A stretch of DNA of 64,000 bases from Streptomyces sp. 6-11-2. GTDB lineage: Bacteria > Actinomycetota > Actinomycetes > Streptomycetales > Streptomycetaceae. How positions within the stretch are numbered: position 1 is the first letter of the stretch; each line of letters opens with the position of its first letter. A program made the position numbers and the translations under genes. The notes below the pieces were generated by a model, which saw only the letters and a program-made list of their open reading frames with translations, was not told where the DNA came from and ran no database searches. The stretch is from positions 3,162,001 to 3,226,000 of the forward strand of contig NZ_BJOR01000001.1 in NCBI RefSeq assembly GCF_006540305.1, read 5' to 3'. Below are positions 1 through 7,097 of this stretch, piece after piece.

Positions 1-204
1 TGGACCGGGCGGCTGGTGTGCGCGGTGCGCGACCCCAGCCGGGAGAGCCCGGTCGCCCGCGAGACGGACGACTTCTCGGCGGAGTCGGGCCGCGGCCTCT
101 TCCTCGTCGACTCGTTCAGCGACAGCTGGGGCTGGCACCCGCTGACCGGCACCCTGGACGGCAAGGTGGTCTGGGCGCTCTTCCGGTTTCCACCCGCCGA
201 ATGA
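1..204 (+). CDS. ATP-binding regulatory protein, C-terminal part (HATPase_c_2 type)
   Basis: The reading frame is open from the first base of the window and ends at 204, so only the last 67 residues are seen. The stretch SGRGLFLVDSFSDSWGW is the G-box end of the small HATPase domain found in RsbW-like anti-sigma kinases and in the many Streptomyces ATP-binding regulators. The catalytic N-box lies outside the window. It converges on a DUF397 gene, and the pairing of such ATP-binding genes with DUF397 genes is very common in Streptomyces. Binding of ATP is expected from the family; the partner is unknown. Confidence 0.8.
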   Translation, partial: WTGRLVCAVRDPSRESPVARETDDFSAESGRGLFLVDSFSDSWGWHPLTGTLDGKVVWALFRFPPAE

Positions 205-297
205 CGAACCGGGCCTTCTTCGACGCCGCGGTTCTACGCGCGTCACCGCGTGTCGCGCGGCGATCGCCCCGAGTCGCTCACCCGCTTCGAGGGCACG

Positions 298-564
298 TCA
301 GCCCGCTATCAGGTGGTCGAACTCCCCGTCCTTGACGCCCAGCAGCATCGCCTCGATCTCCGCACGCGTGTAGACGAGCGCGGGACCTTCGGGGAAGCGG
401 GAGTTGCGCACCGCCACGTCCCCGCCCGGCAGTCGCGCGAACTCCACGCAGGAGCCCTGCGAGTTGCTGTGCCGGCTCTTCTGCCAGGCCACCCCGCGCA
501 GCCGTGCGGCCGCCATGCCGTTGTACACGTCGCCCCCGTACCCGCCCTCAGCGTCGTGGTCCAC
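298..564 (-). CDS. DUF397 domain protein
   Basis: An 88-residue protein starting at GTG. The segment AWQKSRHSNSQGSCVEFA followed by VAVRNSR is the DUF397 signature; these small proteins usually follow an XRE-type regulator and are thought to act with it, but no XRE gene is adjacent here. Instead the neighbour is an ATP-binding gene on the other strand, 93 bp away, converging. A TATGAT hexamer on the minus strand at 627-632 could be the -10 element. Function beyond the family link is unknown. Confidence 0.85.
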   Translation of the reverse strand: MDHDAEGGYGGDVYNGMAAARLRGVAWQKSRHSNSQGSCVEFARLPGGDVAVRNSRFPEGPALVYTRAEIEAMLLGVKDGEFDHLIAG

Positions 565-690
565 AGGTCGCTCCCCGGTGGTGCACTGGCTGGTGTGGCC
601 ATTGATGCATCGGTCAACTGATCGGGATCATAGCCCTGTTCACATGCAGATGCGCGCGCAGATGCACGTGCACGGGGAGTGGTTCAGCGG

Positions 691-1176
691 TTACAGTCCT
701 GGCGTCCGCCTCACCCGAGCCGGTCGAGCGTCTGCCCCCAGAACGCGCAGGACATGCGAACGCCAGCCCCCGTCCATGATCTTCCGCGCCATCATCTGTG
801 CCGGGTCGTCCGGATCGAATCCGTCGTGCACTAGGAAGAGACGCGTTCCGCGGCCTTCCTGTTCCAACGTCCAGGTGAGCGTCCAGTCCGCGGGATTGGC
901 CGGATCGGCGTCCCTCCAGCGGACGCACAGCATCCGCTCGGCGTCGTAGGCGAGAACCTCCACGTCGACGACGCCGGAGAACTTGGAGTGGGGCCGCGGG
1001 ACGGAGGTCATCCGGTAGCGGTGGCCGACCCGGAGGCGGAAGTCCGCGGCACCCGGCATCTGCCACTGCGCGAGCAGCGAGGGCTCGGTGAGGGCCCGCC
1101 AGACCTTGGCCGGGGGGTGCGGATAGAACTGGTCGACGCGGATCGTGGTGAGGTCGTCGTCGGGGTCGGTACTCAT
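691..1176 (-). CDS. SRPBCC/AHSA1 family protein
   Basis: A 161-residue protein with the START-like helix-grip fold signature near the N-terminus (PHPPAKVWRALTEPSLLAQW) and a following strand-rich region, typical of the AHSA1 ligand-binding family. It is the last of three genes reading leftward: VOC protein, ArsR regulator, then this one, with gaps of 28 and 68 bp. ArsR-AHSA1 pairs are widespread and are often linked to glyoxalase-fold genes, suggesting handling of a small reactive or hydrophobic molecule. The ligand cannot be told from the sequence. Confidence 0.88.
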   Translation of the reverse strand: MSTDPDDDLTTIRVDQFYPHPPAKVWRALTEPSLLAQWQMPGAADFRLRVGHRYRMTSVPRPHSKFSGVVDVEVLAYDAERMLCVRWRDADPANPADWTLTWTLEQEGRGTRLFLVHDGFDPDDPAQMMARKIMDGGWRSHVLRVLGADARPARVRRTPGL

Positions 1177-1244
1177 GTGCGGTCGTGCCCGTGTGGTCGT
1201 CGTGGGGGTCGGTGCCCCGGTGCGGTCACCGCAAGGATCGGGGC

Positions 1245-1592
1245 TCAGCTGCGGTCGTCGTCGGGCATACGGTCCAGCAGCGCGCCGAGTTCCTTCATCC
1301 GGCCGCGCCAGAACCGCTCGTACGGGTGGAGCCAGTCCTGCACCTCGGCCAGCGGGGCCGCCTCCAGGCGGTAGATGCGCTGCCGGCCGGAGCGCTGCTC
1401 GGAGACGAGACCGGCCTCCCGGAGCACCTTGAGATGTTCCGAGAGGCTGGGGCGGCGCATGGCGAAGCGGTCGGCCAGGTCCTGGACGGGCTGGGGCCCC
1501 TCCTCGCGCAGCAGCCGCAGCACCTCGCGGCGGGTGGCGTTGGCGAGCGCGGCGAAGACGCGGTCCTCCGCGGCGGTACCCGTCCCCTTCAT
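1245..1592 (-). CDS. ArsR family winged-helix regulator
   Basis: A 115-residue protein with a clear ArsR-type winged helix: ATRREVLRLLREEGP leads into the recognition region RRPSLSEHLKVLREAGLV. No cysteine metal site of the classical ArsR/SmtB type is seen, so it probably senses something other than a soft metal or acts through its SRPBCC neighbour. It sits between the VOC and SRPBCC genes in one operon. The paired GTAGG-N6-CCTAC palindromes upstream of the operon (2010-2050) are the obvious candidate operators. Confidence 0.9.
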   Translation of the reverse strand: MKGTGTAAEDRVFAALANATRREVLRLLREEGPQPVQDLADRFAMRRPSLSEHLKVLREAGLVSEQRSGRQRIYRLEAAPLAEVQDWLHPYERFWRGRMKELGALLDRMPDDDRS

Positions 1593-1620
1593 ACGGAGCT
1601 CGTCCCGTTCATGGCGGCGG

Positions 1621-1995
1621 TCAGAAACCTTCCTTCTCGGTCAGCAGCATCAGACCGTTGCCGTCGGGGTCCGTGAAGGAGGCCATGCGGCCCCAGGGCA
1701 GCTCGTCCGGGCCCTGCACGGAGACCCCCGCCTGCGCGAGCCGCGCGCAGGCGGCGTCGACATCGGTCGTGACCAACATGATCCCCCGTGCCGATCCGGG
1801 CTCGAAACCCCCCATCCCCGGCCCGGAGAGCGTGAAGACCGTCTGCGCGCCGACGGGCGCCACCTGGAGCCAGCGTCCCTGGGGCATGTCCCGGTCGGCG
1901 ACGGTCTCGAAACCGAGGACGTCCGTGTAGAAGCGCAGCGCGCGGTCCTGGTCGCCGACGGGGAGGGTGACGAAGGAGGCGTGAGTGATGTTCAT
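1621..1995 (-). CDS. VOC family (glyoxalase-fold) protein
   Basis: A 124-residue single-unit vicinal oxygen chelate protein. It opens with THASFVTLPVGDQDRALRFY and carries FTDPDGNGLML near the C-terminus, both family hallmarks. It may bind, break down or sequester a small toxic compound. It is the first gene of a three-gene operon with an ArsR regulator and an SRPBCC protein. The ATG at 1993-1995 lies 7 nt behind a TAATCT -10 element, so the transcript is probably leaderless; no Shine-Dalgarno sequence precedes it. Confidence 0.88.
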   Translation of the reverse strand: MNITHASFVTLPVGDQDRALRFYTDVLGFETVADRDMPQGRWLQVAPVGAQTVFTLSGPGMGGFEPGSARGIMLVTTDVDAACARLAQAGVSVQGPDELPWGRMASFTDPDGNGLMLLTEKEGF

Positions 1996-2053
1996 GCGAA
2001 CGAGATTAGGTAGGAGATTCCCTACGTGTCAACCGTAGGGACTCTCCTACCTA
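1996..2053 (-). promoter_or_regulatory. Leaderless promoter with twin palindromic operators
   Basis: On the minus strand, TTGACA (2027-2032) and TAATCT (2003-2008) are 18 bp apart, and the VOC start codon follows after 7 nt. Two copies of GTAGG-N6-CCTAC lie at 2010-2025 (inside the promoter spacer) and 2035-2050 (just upstream of the -35 box). The 20-bp arms 2007-2026 and 2034-2053 are also inverted copies of each other with one mismatch and a 7-bp spacer. The layout fits repression by two ArsR dimers; binding itself is inferred. Confidence 0.7.
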
Positions 2054-2078
2054 TCGCTCGTGCGCGTCGCCGGCCCGG

Positions 2079-2312
2079 TCAGCGGCCGGAGTACGGCAGC
2101 AGTGCCATCTCCCGCGCGTTCTTGATCGCCCGCGCCAGCAGCCGCTGCTGCTGGGCCGTGACCCGGGTGACCCGGCGGCTGCGGATCTTGCCGCGGTCGG
2201 AGACGAACCTGCGCAGCAGATCGGTGTCCTTGTAGTCGATGTACGAGATCCCGGCCTGCTCCAACGGGTTGGGGCGGTCCTTGGCGGGCTTGCGGTCGCT
2301 CTTGCGGGGCAT
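2079..2312 (-). CDS. rpsR: 30S ribosomal protein S18, zinc-independent paralog
   Basis: A 77-residue S18 protein recognised by [20 protein letters not shown] and [19 protein letters not shown]. It has no cysteines, so it is the C-minus form that can replace the zinc-binding S18 in the small subunit when zinc is scarce. It is the last gene of a leftward operon after L33, L31 and the COG0523 protein, 4 bp behind the latter. Known Streptomyces relatives are under Zur control; regulation here is inferred from the shared operon and the palindrome at 3939-3959. Confidence 0.93.
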   Translation of the reverse strand: MPRKSDRKPAKDRPNPLEQAGISYIDYKDTDLLRRFVSDRGKIRSRRVTRVTAQQQRLLARAIKNAREMALLPYSGR

Positions 2313-2316
2313 CGGG

Positions 2317-3501
2317 TCAGACCTCCAGGAGGGTGTCGAAGGCGGACGCCAGGCCCCTCCAGGCCTCGCGCCCGGCGGCGTACTCGGCGTCCGTCAGCAG
2401 GCAGGACTCCAGCAGCCGTTCGAGGCCGTCGCGATCGAGGCCGGGGGACGTGAACACGAGGTGCTGGCAGCGGTCGCCGTGCTCCGGGTGCCAGTCCAGC
2501 GCGGCGGCGGCCCGGCGCACGGGCGGGACCAGGTCCCAGGCCGCGTCCGGCAGGGCGGCGAGCCACGGGCCCGCGCCCTCCACGCACAGCGCGCCGCCGG
2601 CCGCGTCCCAGTGGAGCAGCGTGTCGGGCCGGTCGGCCAGCCAGAACCGGCCCCGGCTGCGCGCGGCGGCGCAGGTCAGGTCCTCCAGGGCCGCGTACAG
2701 CCGCTCCGGGTGGAAGGGGCGGTGGCGGCGCCAGACCAGCGTCGAGACGCCGTGCGCGTCCGCCTCGGCGGGCAGCAGCGCGCACGCCGGGTGCTGGGCC
2801 GCCGCGGCCGCCTCGACGTCGAATCCGGCGAGGGCGGCGCGGACCAGCTCCGAACGCGGGGCGGCCTCCCGCGCACGTGCCGGGGCAGGAGGGGCGCCCG
2901 CCGGGTCACCGTGGCCGATCGGGACCCGGCGGGCCGTCGGGTGCAGTTGTGCCAGCAGTTCGCGGTCCTCGTCGTCGGCCTCCGGGGAGTCGCTGACGGC
3001 GAGCACGGGCGCGTACTCCAACTGCCGGGCGAAGGTGTCGGCGACGGTCCGCTGATCGGTGGCGGCCGCGGCGAGCCCGCCGTCGGCCAGATCGTCGCCG
3101 TTGCCGAGGTACGGCAGGACGAGGGCCGGGTCGACGGCGGTGACCACGCCGGTGACCGTGAGCCCGCCGGCCACCACCACCTCGGCCATCGCCTTGGGCT
3201 CCACGGAGTCCCACAGCTCGACCACCGCGAGCGGGGCGTGCCCGGCGGCGGCGATCCCGCGCAGCTCCGGCACCAGGTCCTCCCGCAGCGCGCAGCACGC
3301 GCAGTCGTTGACCAGGGGCATCTCGCCGCGGGACAGCACTCCGGAGGCGTCCCGGACGGTGCGCACGACCGTGCCCGCGGTGGCCGTCGCCAGGTCGTGG
3401 TGGAGCGCGACGCTGCCGGGCACCTCGGCGAGGAGCCGCGCGACGGCCGCCTTCCGGGCGTCGGCGTGCAGCCCGCCGACGATCACCACCGACAGGCTCA
3501 C
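2317..3501 (-). CDS. COG0523 (CobW/YciC-like) protein with degraded GTPase motifs
   Basis: A 394-residue protein. The CxCC metal motif typical of COG0523 zinc GTPases is present in [13 protein letters not shown], and the C-terminal half matches the CobW_C domain ([17 protein letters not shown]). The nucleotide-binding motifs are eroded: the P-loop region reads [16 protein letters not shown], without the usual GxGKT, and the G4 region reads VLAVSDSP instead of NKxD. The GTG start at 3499-3501 overlaps the rpmE2 stop by 4 bp; a longer in-frame start would run through rpmE2 and is unlikely. The operon context suggests a zinc-starvation role such as metal delivery, but GTP hydrolysis is doubtful. 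Confidence 0.85.
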   Translation of the reverse strand: MSLSVVIVGGLHADARKAAVARLLAEVPGSVALHHDLATATAGTVVRTVRDASGVLSRGEMPLVNDCACCALREDLVPELRGIAAAGHAPLAVVELWDSVEPKAMAEVVVAGGLTVTGVVTAVDPALVLPYLGNGDDLADGGLAAAATDQRTVADTFARQLEYAPVLAVSDSPEADDEDRELLAQLHPTARRVPIGHGDPAGAPPAPARAREAAPRSELVRAALAGFDVEAAAAAQHPACALLPAEADAHGVSTLVWRRHRPFHPERLYAALEDLTCAAARSRGRFWLADRPDTLLHWDAAGGALCVEGAGPWLAALPDAAWDLVPPVRRAAAALDWHPEHGDRCQHLVFTSPGLDRDGLERLLESCLLTDAEYAAGREAWRGLASAFDTLLEV

Positions 3502-3752
3502 GCCCCGCCCCGCTTCCCGTACCGGCGCTCGAAGCGCTCCACGCGCCCGGCGGTGTCCAGGACGCGGGCGGTGCCGGTGTAGAAGGGGTGGCTGACGTTC
3601 GAGATCTCGACGTCGACGACGGGGTAGGTGTGGCCGTCCTCCCACTCGATCGTCTTCTCGCTGGTCATGGTCGAGCGGGTGAGGAAGGCGTGGTTCGCGG
3701 CACGGTCACGGAAGACGACGGGACCGTAGGCCGGGTGGATTCCGTTGCGCAC
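3498..3752 (-). CDS. rpmE2: 50S ribosomal protein L31 type B (zinc-independent)
   Basis: An 84-residue type B L31: [16 protein letters not shown], then [21 protein letters not shown]. The type A CxxC zinc ribbon is absent. Its job is to take the place of zinc-binding L31 in the large subunit and free zinc for other proteins. The start is GTG at 3750-3752, 8 bp after the rpmG stop, and its end overlaps the COG0523 gene by 4 bp, so the genes are translationally coupled. Confidence 0.95.
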   Translation of the reverse strand: MRNGIHPAYGPVVFRDRAANHAFLTRSTMTSEKTIEWEDGHTYPVVDVEISNVSHPFYTGTARVLDTAGRVERFERRYGKRGGA

Positions 3753-3760
3753 GGCGGACC

Positions 3761-3925
3761 TCAGCGCTCCTCTCGGAAGTCGGCGTGCCGGCCGGCGACC
3801 GGGTCGTACTTGCGCAGGGTCAGCCGGTCCGGGTCGTTACGGCGGTTCTTGCGGGTGACGTAGGTGTAGCCGGTCCCGGCGGTGGACCGGAGTTTGACGA
3901 CCGGGCGGAGTTCGTTGCGTGCCAT
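3761..3925 (-). CDS. rpmG: 50S ribosomal protein L33, zinc-independent paralog
   Basis: A 54-residue protein read on the minus strand from ATG at 3923-3925: [17 protein letters not shown], then [20 protein letters not shown]. This is L33 without any cysteine, so a C-minus form. It is the promoter-proximal gene of the leftward operon rpmG-rpmE2-COG0523-rpsR and begins 14 bp from the Zur-like palindrome, which could block its promoter when zinc is plentiful. Confidence 0.95.
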   Translation of the reverse strand: MARNELRPVVKLRSTAGTGYTYVTRKNRRNDPDRLTLRKYDPVAGRHADFREER

Positions 3926-3938
3926 GCCGCTATGCTAC

Positions 3939-3959
3939 TGAAAATGAATTCCATTTACA
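3939..3959. promoter_or_regulatory. Zur-box-like palindrome between divergent ribosomal operons
   Basis: The 21-bp AT-rich palindrome has half-sites TGAAAATG and CATTTACA around a central AATTC. It is strongly AT-rich in a GC-rich genome and close to the published Streptomyces Zur consensus (TGaaAatgatTttCA, quoted from memory). It lies between rpmG (leftward) and rpmB (rightward), so one site could control both operons. Regulation is inferred. Confidence 0.75.
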
Positions 3960-3987
3960 TCACCGATCGAGGAGAGGTGCGTCACCC

Positions 3988-4224
3988 GTGTCCGCCCACT
4001 GCATGCTGACCGGCGCCCGGCCCGGCTTCGGCAACCACATCTCGCACTCCCACCGGCGGACCTCCCGCCGCTTCGACCCGAACATCCAGACCAAGCGCTA
4101 CTGGCTGCCGAGCGAGGGCCGCCACGTGCGGCTGCGGCTGAGCGCGAGGGCGGTCAGAACCGTCGACACGATCGGCGTCGAGGCGGCCGTGGCGCGCATC
4201 CGCGCGCGCGGGGTGAAGGTCTGA
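3988..4224 (+). CDS. rpmB: 50S ribosomal protein L28, zinc-independent paralog
   Basis: A 78-residue L28: [20 protein letters not shown], then [15 protein letters not shown]. Only one cysteine remains near the N-terminus where zinc-binding L28 has a CxxC pair, so this is the C-minus type. The GTG start at 3988 is supported by GGAGAG at 3971-3976. It heads the rightward arm of the zinc-starvation cluster and is followed by rpsN after 89 bp. Confidence 0.94.
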   Translation: MSAHCMLTGARPGFGNHISHSHRRTSRRFDPNIQTKRYWLPSEGRHVRLRLSARAVRTVDTIGVEAAVARIRARGVKV

Positions 4225-4313
4225 GGAACCCGAGCCACCCGAGGAACCTGAAGTACCCCGAAGAACCCGAAAGAACCCGGACCGCGAAGAACCCCGGAGA
4301 ACAGGGAGACGCC
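4225..4313 (+). repeat. A-rich decayed tandem repeat between rpmB and rpsN
   Basis: The spacer carries repeated short units of the form GAAGAACCCG / GAGGAACCTG, about 10 bp each, ending in GGAGAACAGGGAG, which gives rpsN its Shine-Dalgarno sequence. It may be a slipped-strand expansion of an SD-like segment. No hairpin terminator was seen, so the two genes are probably co-transcribed. Confidence 0.5.
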
Positions 4314-4619
4314 ATGGCGAAGAAGAGCAAGATCGCGAAGAACGAGAAGCGGCGGCAGATCGTCGAGCGGTACGCCGCCCGCCGGGCCGAGCTGAAGGAG
4401 ATCATCCGCAGGCCGTCCTCGACGCCGGACGAACGGCTCGCCGCCGAGCGGGAGTTGCGCGGGCAGCCGCGGGACGCGAGCGCCACGCGCGTGCGCAATC
4501 GCGACCAGATCGACGGCCGGCCGCGCGGCTACCTGCGCACCTTCGGCCTGTCCCGGGTGAGCCTGCGGGAGCAGGCGCACGCCGGGCATCTGCCCGGAGT
4601 CCGGAAGGCCTCCTGGTAA
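4314..4619 (+). CDS. rpsN: 30S ribosomal protein S14, zinc-independent paralog
   Basis: A 101-residue long-form S14: [20 protein letters not shown], then [19 protein letters not shown] and LPGVRKASW at the end. It has no cysteines, unlike the short zinc-ribbon S14 of the main ribosomal operon, and can replace it in 30S subunits under zinc limitation. It is the second gene of the rightward arm of the cluster. Confidence 0.96.
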   Translation: MAKKSKIAKNEKRRQIVERYAARRAELKEIIRRPSSTPDERLAAERELRGQPRDASATRVRNRDQIDGRPRGYLRTFGLSRVSLREQAHAGHLPGVRKASW

Positions 4620-4695
4620 GCGCCCGGTCCTGGTAGCTTGCTGCGGTCGTACCGGCCGCCGGGCGGCCGGCCGGTCAGGGCTTGGGGGCTTTCCG

Positions 4696-5223
4696 ATGAC
4701 TGCGACGACCAGGGCGGCCGAAGCGGCGGCAACGGGGGCGAGCGCCGCGACGCGGATCGCGGCCGTGACCCTGCTCGGCGCGCTCGCCCTCACCGGGTGC
4801 GACAGCGGCGGCCCCGGTGCCACGGACAAGACCTCCGCCACCCCCGACGCGAGCGTGACCACGACCGGCGATGACGGCGGCGGCGCGCACGGTACGGGCG
4901 GTCCGACCGCCAACGGGGACGGCGTGGAGGGAAGTTGGCTCGCCACCACCGGCGGCAAGGCCGTGGTCCTGATCGTCACCGGCAAGCGGGCCGCGCTCTT
5001 CTCGACCGACCGGACCATCTGCACCGGGACGGCGGTCGAGGAGGGCGCGAGGCATGTGATCCGCCTCGACGCGTGCAAGGCCCGTACGACCGGCATGGTG
5101 GACTCCGTCAACAAGACCACGCTCCGCGTTACCTGGGAGGGTGGTCTCGGCTCGGAGACGTACACCCGGTCGACGGGCGGGGCGCTACCGTCGGGCCTGC
5201 CGACGGCGAGCCTGGGCTCCTGA
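4696..5223 (+). CDS. Secreted lipoprotein, unknown function
   Basis: A 175-residue protein with a signal peptide whose lipobox is LALTGC (cysteine near residue 35), followed by a Gly/Thr/Asp-rich linker and a compact domain of about 100 residues. The mature part has two further cysteines (TICTGTAVEEG and RLDACKART) that could form a disulfide. It is expected to sit on the outer face of the cell membrane. A second lipoprotein gene follows after 89 bp with a similar start of the mature chain (CDSGG), so the pair may share a duplicated signal region. The Shine-Dalgarno site is weak. Confidence 0.8.
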   Translation: MTATTRAAEAAATGASAATRIAAVTLLGALALTGCDSGGPGATDKTSATPDASVTTTGDDGGGAHGTGGPTANGDGVEGSWLATTGGKAVVLIVTGKRAALFSTDRTICTGTAVEEGARHVIRLDACKARTTGMVDSVNKTTLRVTWEGGLGSETYTRSTGGALPSGLPTASLGS

Positions 5224-5312
5224 CGCGCGGGGCCGATCGCGGGGCGGGCAACCGCGCCGCCCGCTCGTGCGTGATGATCCTCGGGCATCATCACGATCCA
5301 AGGGACCAGTTC

Positions 5313-5846
5313 ATGCGCGCCATTCCGATTCCGATCACCGTCACCGCCCTCGCCGCGGCCCTCCTGCTCACCGCCTGCGACAGCGGCGGCAGCGGTACCG
5401 GCTCCGGGGACAAGAACACCGGCGGCACGGCTTGCCGGATCACCGAGGTCGGGGTTCAGGTCGGTCCGGCCAACGCCGCGCCCGCCGCCGGGGACACGGG
5501 CAACGTGCCCGTCACCGTCACCAACCGGGGTGCGCGGTGCACCCTGGAGGGCTTCCCGGGCGCCACCCTGTCCGCCGGCGACGTCACGGCGACCGTCCCG
5601 CAGGACAAGTCCGGCAAGCCGGAGAAGCTCACTCTCGCCAAGGACGACACGGCGTCCTTCACTCTCACCTACGTGCGGGGCAAGGAGAACGACGCCAAGA
5701 GCCTCGCGGTGACGTCACTGAAGCTCAGCCTGCCCGGAGCGTCCGGCAGCCAGGACTTCCCGTGGTCCTACGGCCCGGTCCAGGGCAGGAAGAACGCGGG
5801 CGACCCGGACGCGTCGGTGACGGCCCTCCAGCAGGCCGGCGACTGA
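5313..5846 (+). CDS. DUF4232 lipoprotein
   Basis: A 177-residue lipoprotein: MRAIPIPITVTALAAALLL with lipobox LLTAC, then a Gly/Ser linker and a DUF4232 domain. The domain shows CRITEVGVQVGPANAAP, NVPVTVTNRGARCTLEGFPG and late beta strands, as in other actinobacterial members, where it is a small immunoglobulin-like domain of unknown role. The ATG at 5313 follows AGGGACC. It converges with the DUF2786 gene, with only 10 bp between stops. Confidence 0.88.
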   Translation: MRAIPIPITVTALAAALLLTACDSGGSGTGSGDKNTGGTACRITEVGVQVGPANAAPAAGDTGNVPVTVTNRGARCTLEGFPGATLSAGDVTATVPQDKSGKPEKLTLAKDDTASFTLTYVRGKENDAKSLAVTSLKLSLPGASGSQDFPWSYGPVQGRKNAGDPDASVTALQQAGD

Positions 5847-5856
5847 CCGACGCCGT

Positions 5857-6972
5857 TCACGCGGGTGGCGCGGCACGTCGGCCGAGCGGCGGGCGGGACC
5901 TCACCTGGGCCCGGTCCGCCGCCCGGGCGCCCTCCGTCCACCCCGCCGTGTCGCTCACCCCGCGCAGGCGGGTGGTGGTCGTCTCCGGGAACAAGCGGTC
6001 CACCCGGTCGGTGACCGCGACGTCCCGGCTCGCCAGGACGGGCAGCAGGTCCGCGCTCACCTGGGTCCCGGCGGCGGCCGCGAGGCGGGCGCCGACTCGG
6101 TGGGCGTAGGCGGCGAGGAAGGACTGCCGGAAGGTCTTGGTCCGCTTGCGCCCGCCCGCTCGCTGGGCGGCCTCCGCCCTGCTCATCGCCGTCGTGGCCT
6201 GGACCAGCAGGGAGGCGTAGAGCAGTTCGACCGCCTCCAGGTCGGCCTCGAAGCCGACGACGGTGGAGAACGCGAGGGCCTCGTTCCACACGGCACGGCA
6301 GTGGTTCGCGGTGGCCACGGCGTCCAGCAGCACGGCCTTGGCCTGTTCGTACGGCGGCTCGACACCGATCCGGCAGGCGCCGGGGGCGTCGGGCGACGGG
6401 GCACGGGCGGCGAGCAGCGCCTCGTCGACACTGTGCCGCGCCATCAGCTCCTGTGCCTTGGCGCTCAGCGCCTCCGCCTCCTCCGGGTACCCGGTCGCCT
6501 CCGCCTTGGCGAGCAGCGCCCGGATCCGGGTGAGCATGCGGGACTCGGTCCGGGGCGCGGGCTCGTCCAGAGGTTCGAGCGCGGGGAGCCGCAGCAGCAG
6601 GCGGTAGAGCTCCAGGACGGCGCTGGCATGCGAGAAACGGTCGGTGCGGGGCGGTTCCCCGGACGGCAGTGCGTCGAGCTCGGCGGCCCAGCGCGGGCCG
6701 CGCGGCCGGTCGTCGGCCGCCTGCGTGCGGACGAGCGCCGCGAGCAGCCGCACATGGACCTCGCCGAGCTCCCGCCGCACGATCCGGGCGACATCGGCGG
6801 GCCGCCAGCCTCGCTGCCACGCCGTCGCCACGAACTCCTGCCCGCGCCGGGCGAGTTCGGCGTCCACCCCGGGGTCGGCCGCCAGCAGGGAGGCGCCGGT
6901 GTCGAGGGCGTCGTCGGAGGGTGCGTACAGGGCGGCCCGAAAGGCCCGGTCGACGGTGCTGGACGTACTCAC
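5857..6972 (-). CDS. DUF2786 domain protein
   Basis: A 371-residue protein. The DUF2786 motif is near the middle (IRALLAKAEATGYPEEAEAL, then AKAQELMARHSVDEA). An N-terminal helical domain precedes it, and a C-terminal region carries RKRTKTFRQSFLAAYAHRVG. The family is found in phages and bacteria; its function is not established. The start chosen is GTG at 6970-6972 (VSTSSTVDRAF); the frame stays open upstream but that part is not protein-like and would enter the palindrome used by the divergent gene. Confidence 0.85.
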   Translation of the reverse strand: MSTSSTVDRAFRAALYAPSDDALDTGASLLAADPGVDAELARRGQEFVATAWQRGWRPADVARIVRRELGEVHVRLLAALVRTQAADDRPRGPRWAAELDALPSGEPPRTDRFSHASAVLELYRLLLRLPALEPLDEPAPRTESRMLTRIRALLAKAEATGYPEEAEALSAKAQELMARHSVDEALLAARAPSPDAPGACRIGVEPPYEQAKAVLLDAVATANHCRAVWNEALAFSTVVGFEADLEAVELLYASLLVQATTAMSRAEAAQRAGGRKRTKTFRQSFLAAYAHRVGARLAAAAGTQVSADLLPVLASRDVAVTDRVDRLFPETTTTRLRGVSDTAGWTEGARAADRAQVRSRPPLGRRAAPPA

Positions 6973-7040
6973 CGCTCGATCGTGCCATGAGGCACGCGCG
7001 ACTCTGTCCACACCCTGTGGACAAACCAGCCGTGGAGTGG

Positions 7041-7097
7041 CCCTCAGGGTGTCAACTTCGGGTTGACACCCTGAGGGGCGCAACCTACGGTTGACAC
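7041..7097 (+). promoter_or_regulatory. Perfect 16-bp inverted repeat and leaderless promoter of the HTH-ClpN gene
   Basis: CCCTCAGGGTGTCAAC (7041-7056) is perfectly inverted at 7062-7077 across a 5-bp loop. The right arm contains the -35 element TTGACA (7063-7068); TACGGT at 7086-7091 is 17 bp further on, and the ATG at 7098 follows 6 nt later. GTTGACAC occurs again at 7090-7097, directly before the start codon. This looks like an operator for autoregulation laid over a leaderless promoter. Confidence 0.7.

Noticed and set aside
2317..3645. 442-residue version of the COG0523 protein
   Set aside because: The extra N-terminus would be the out-of-frame reading of rpmE2; the GTG with a 4-bp overlap is the normal operon start.
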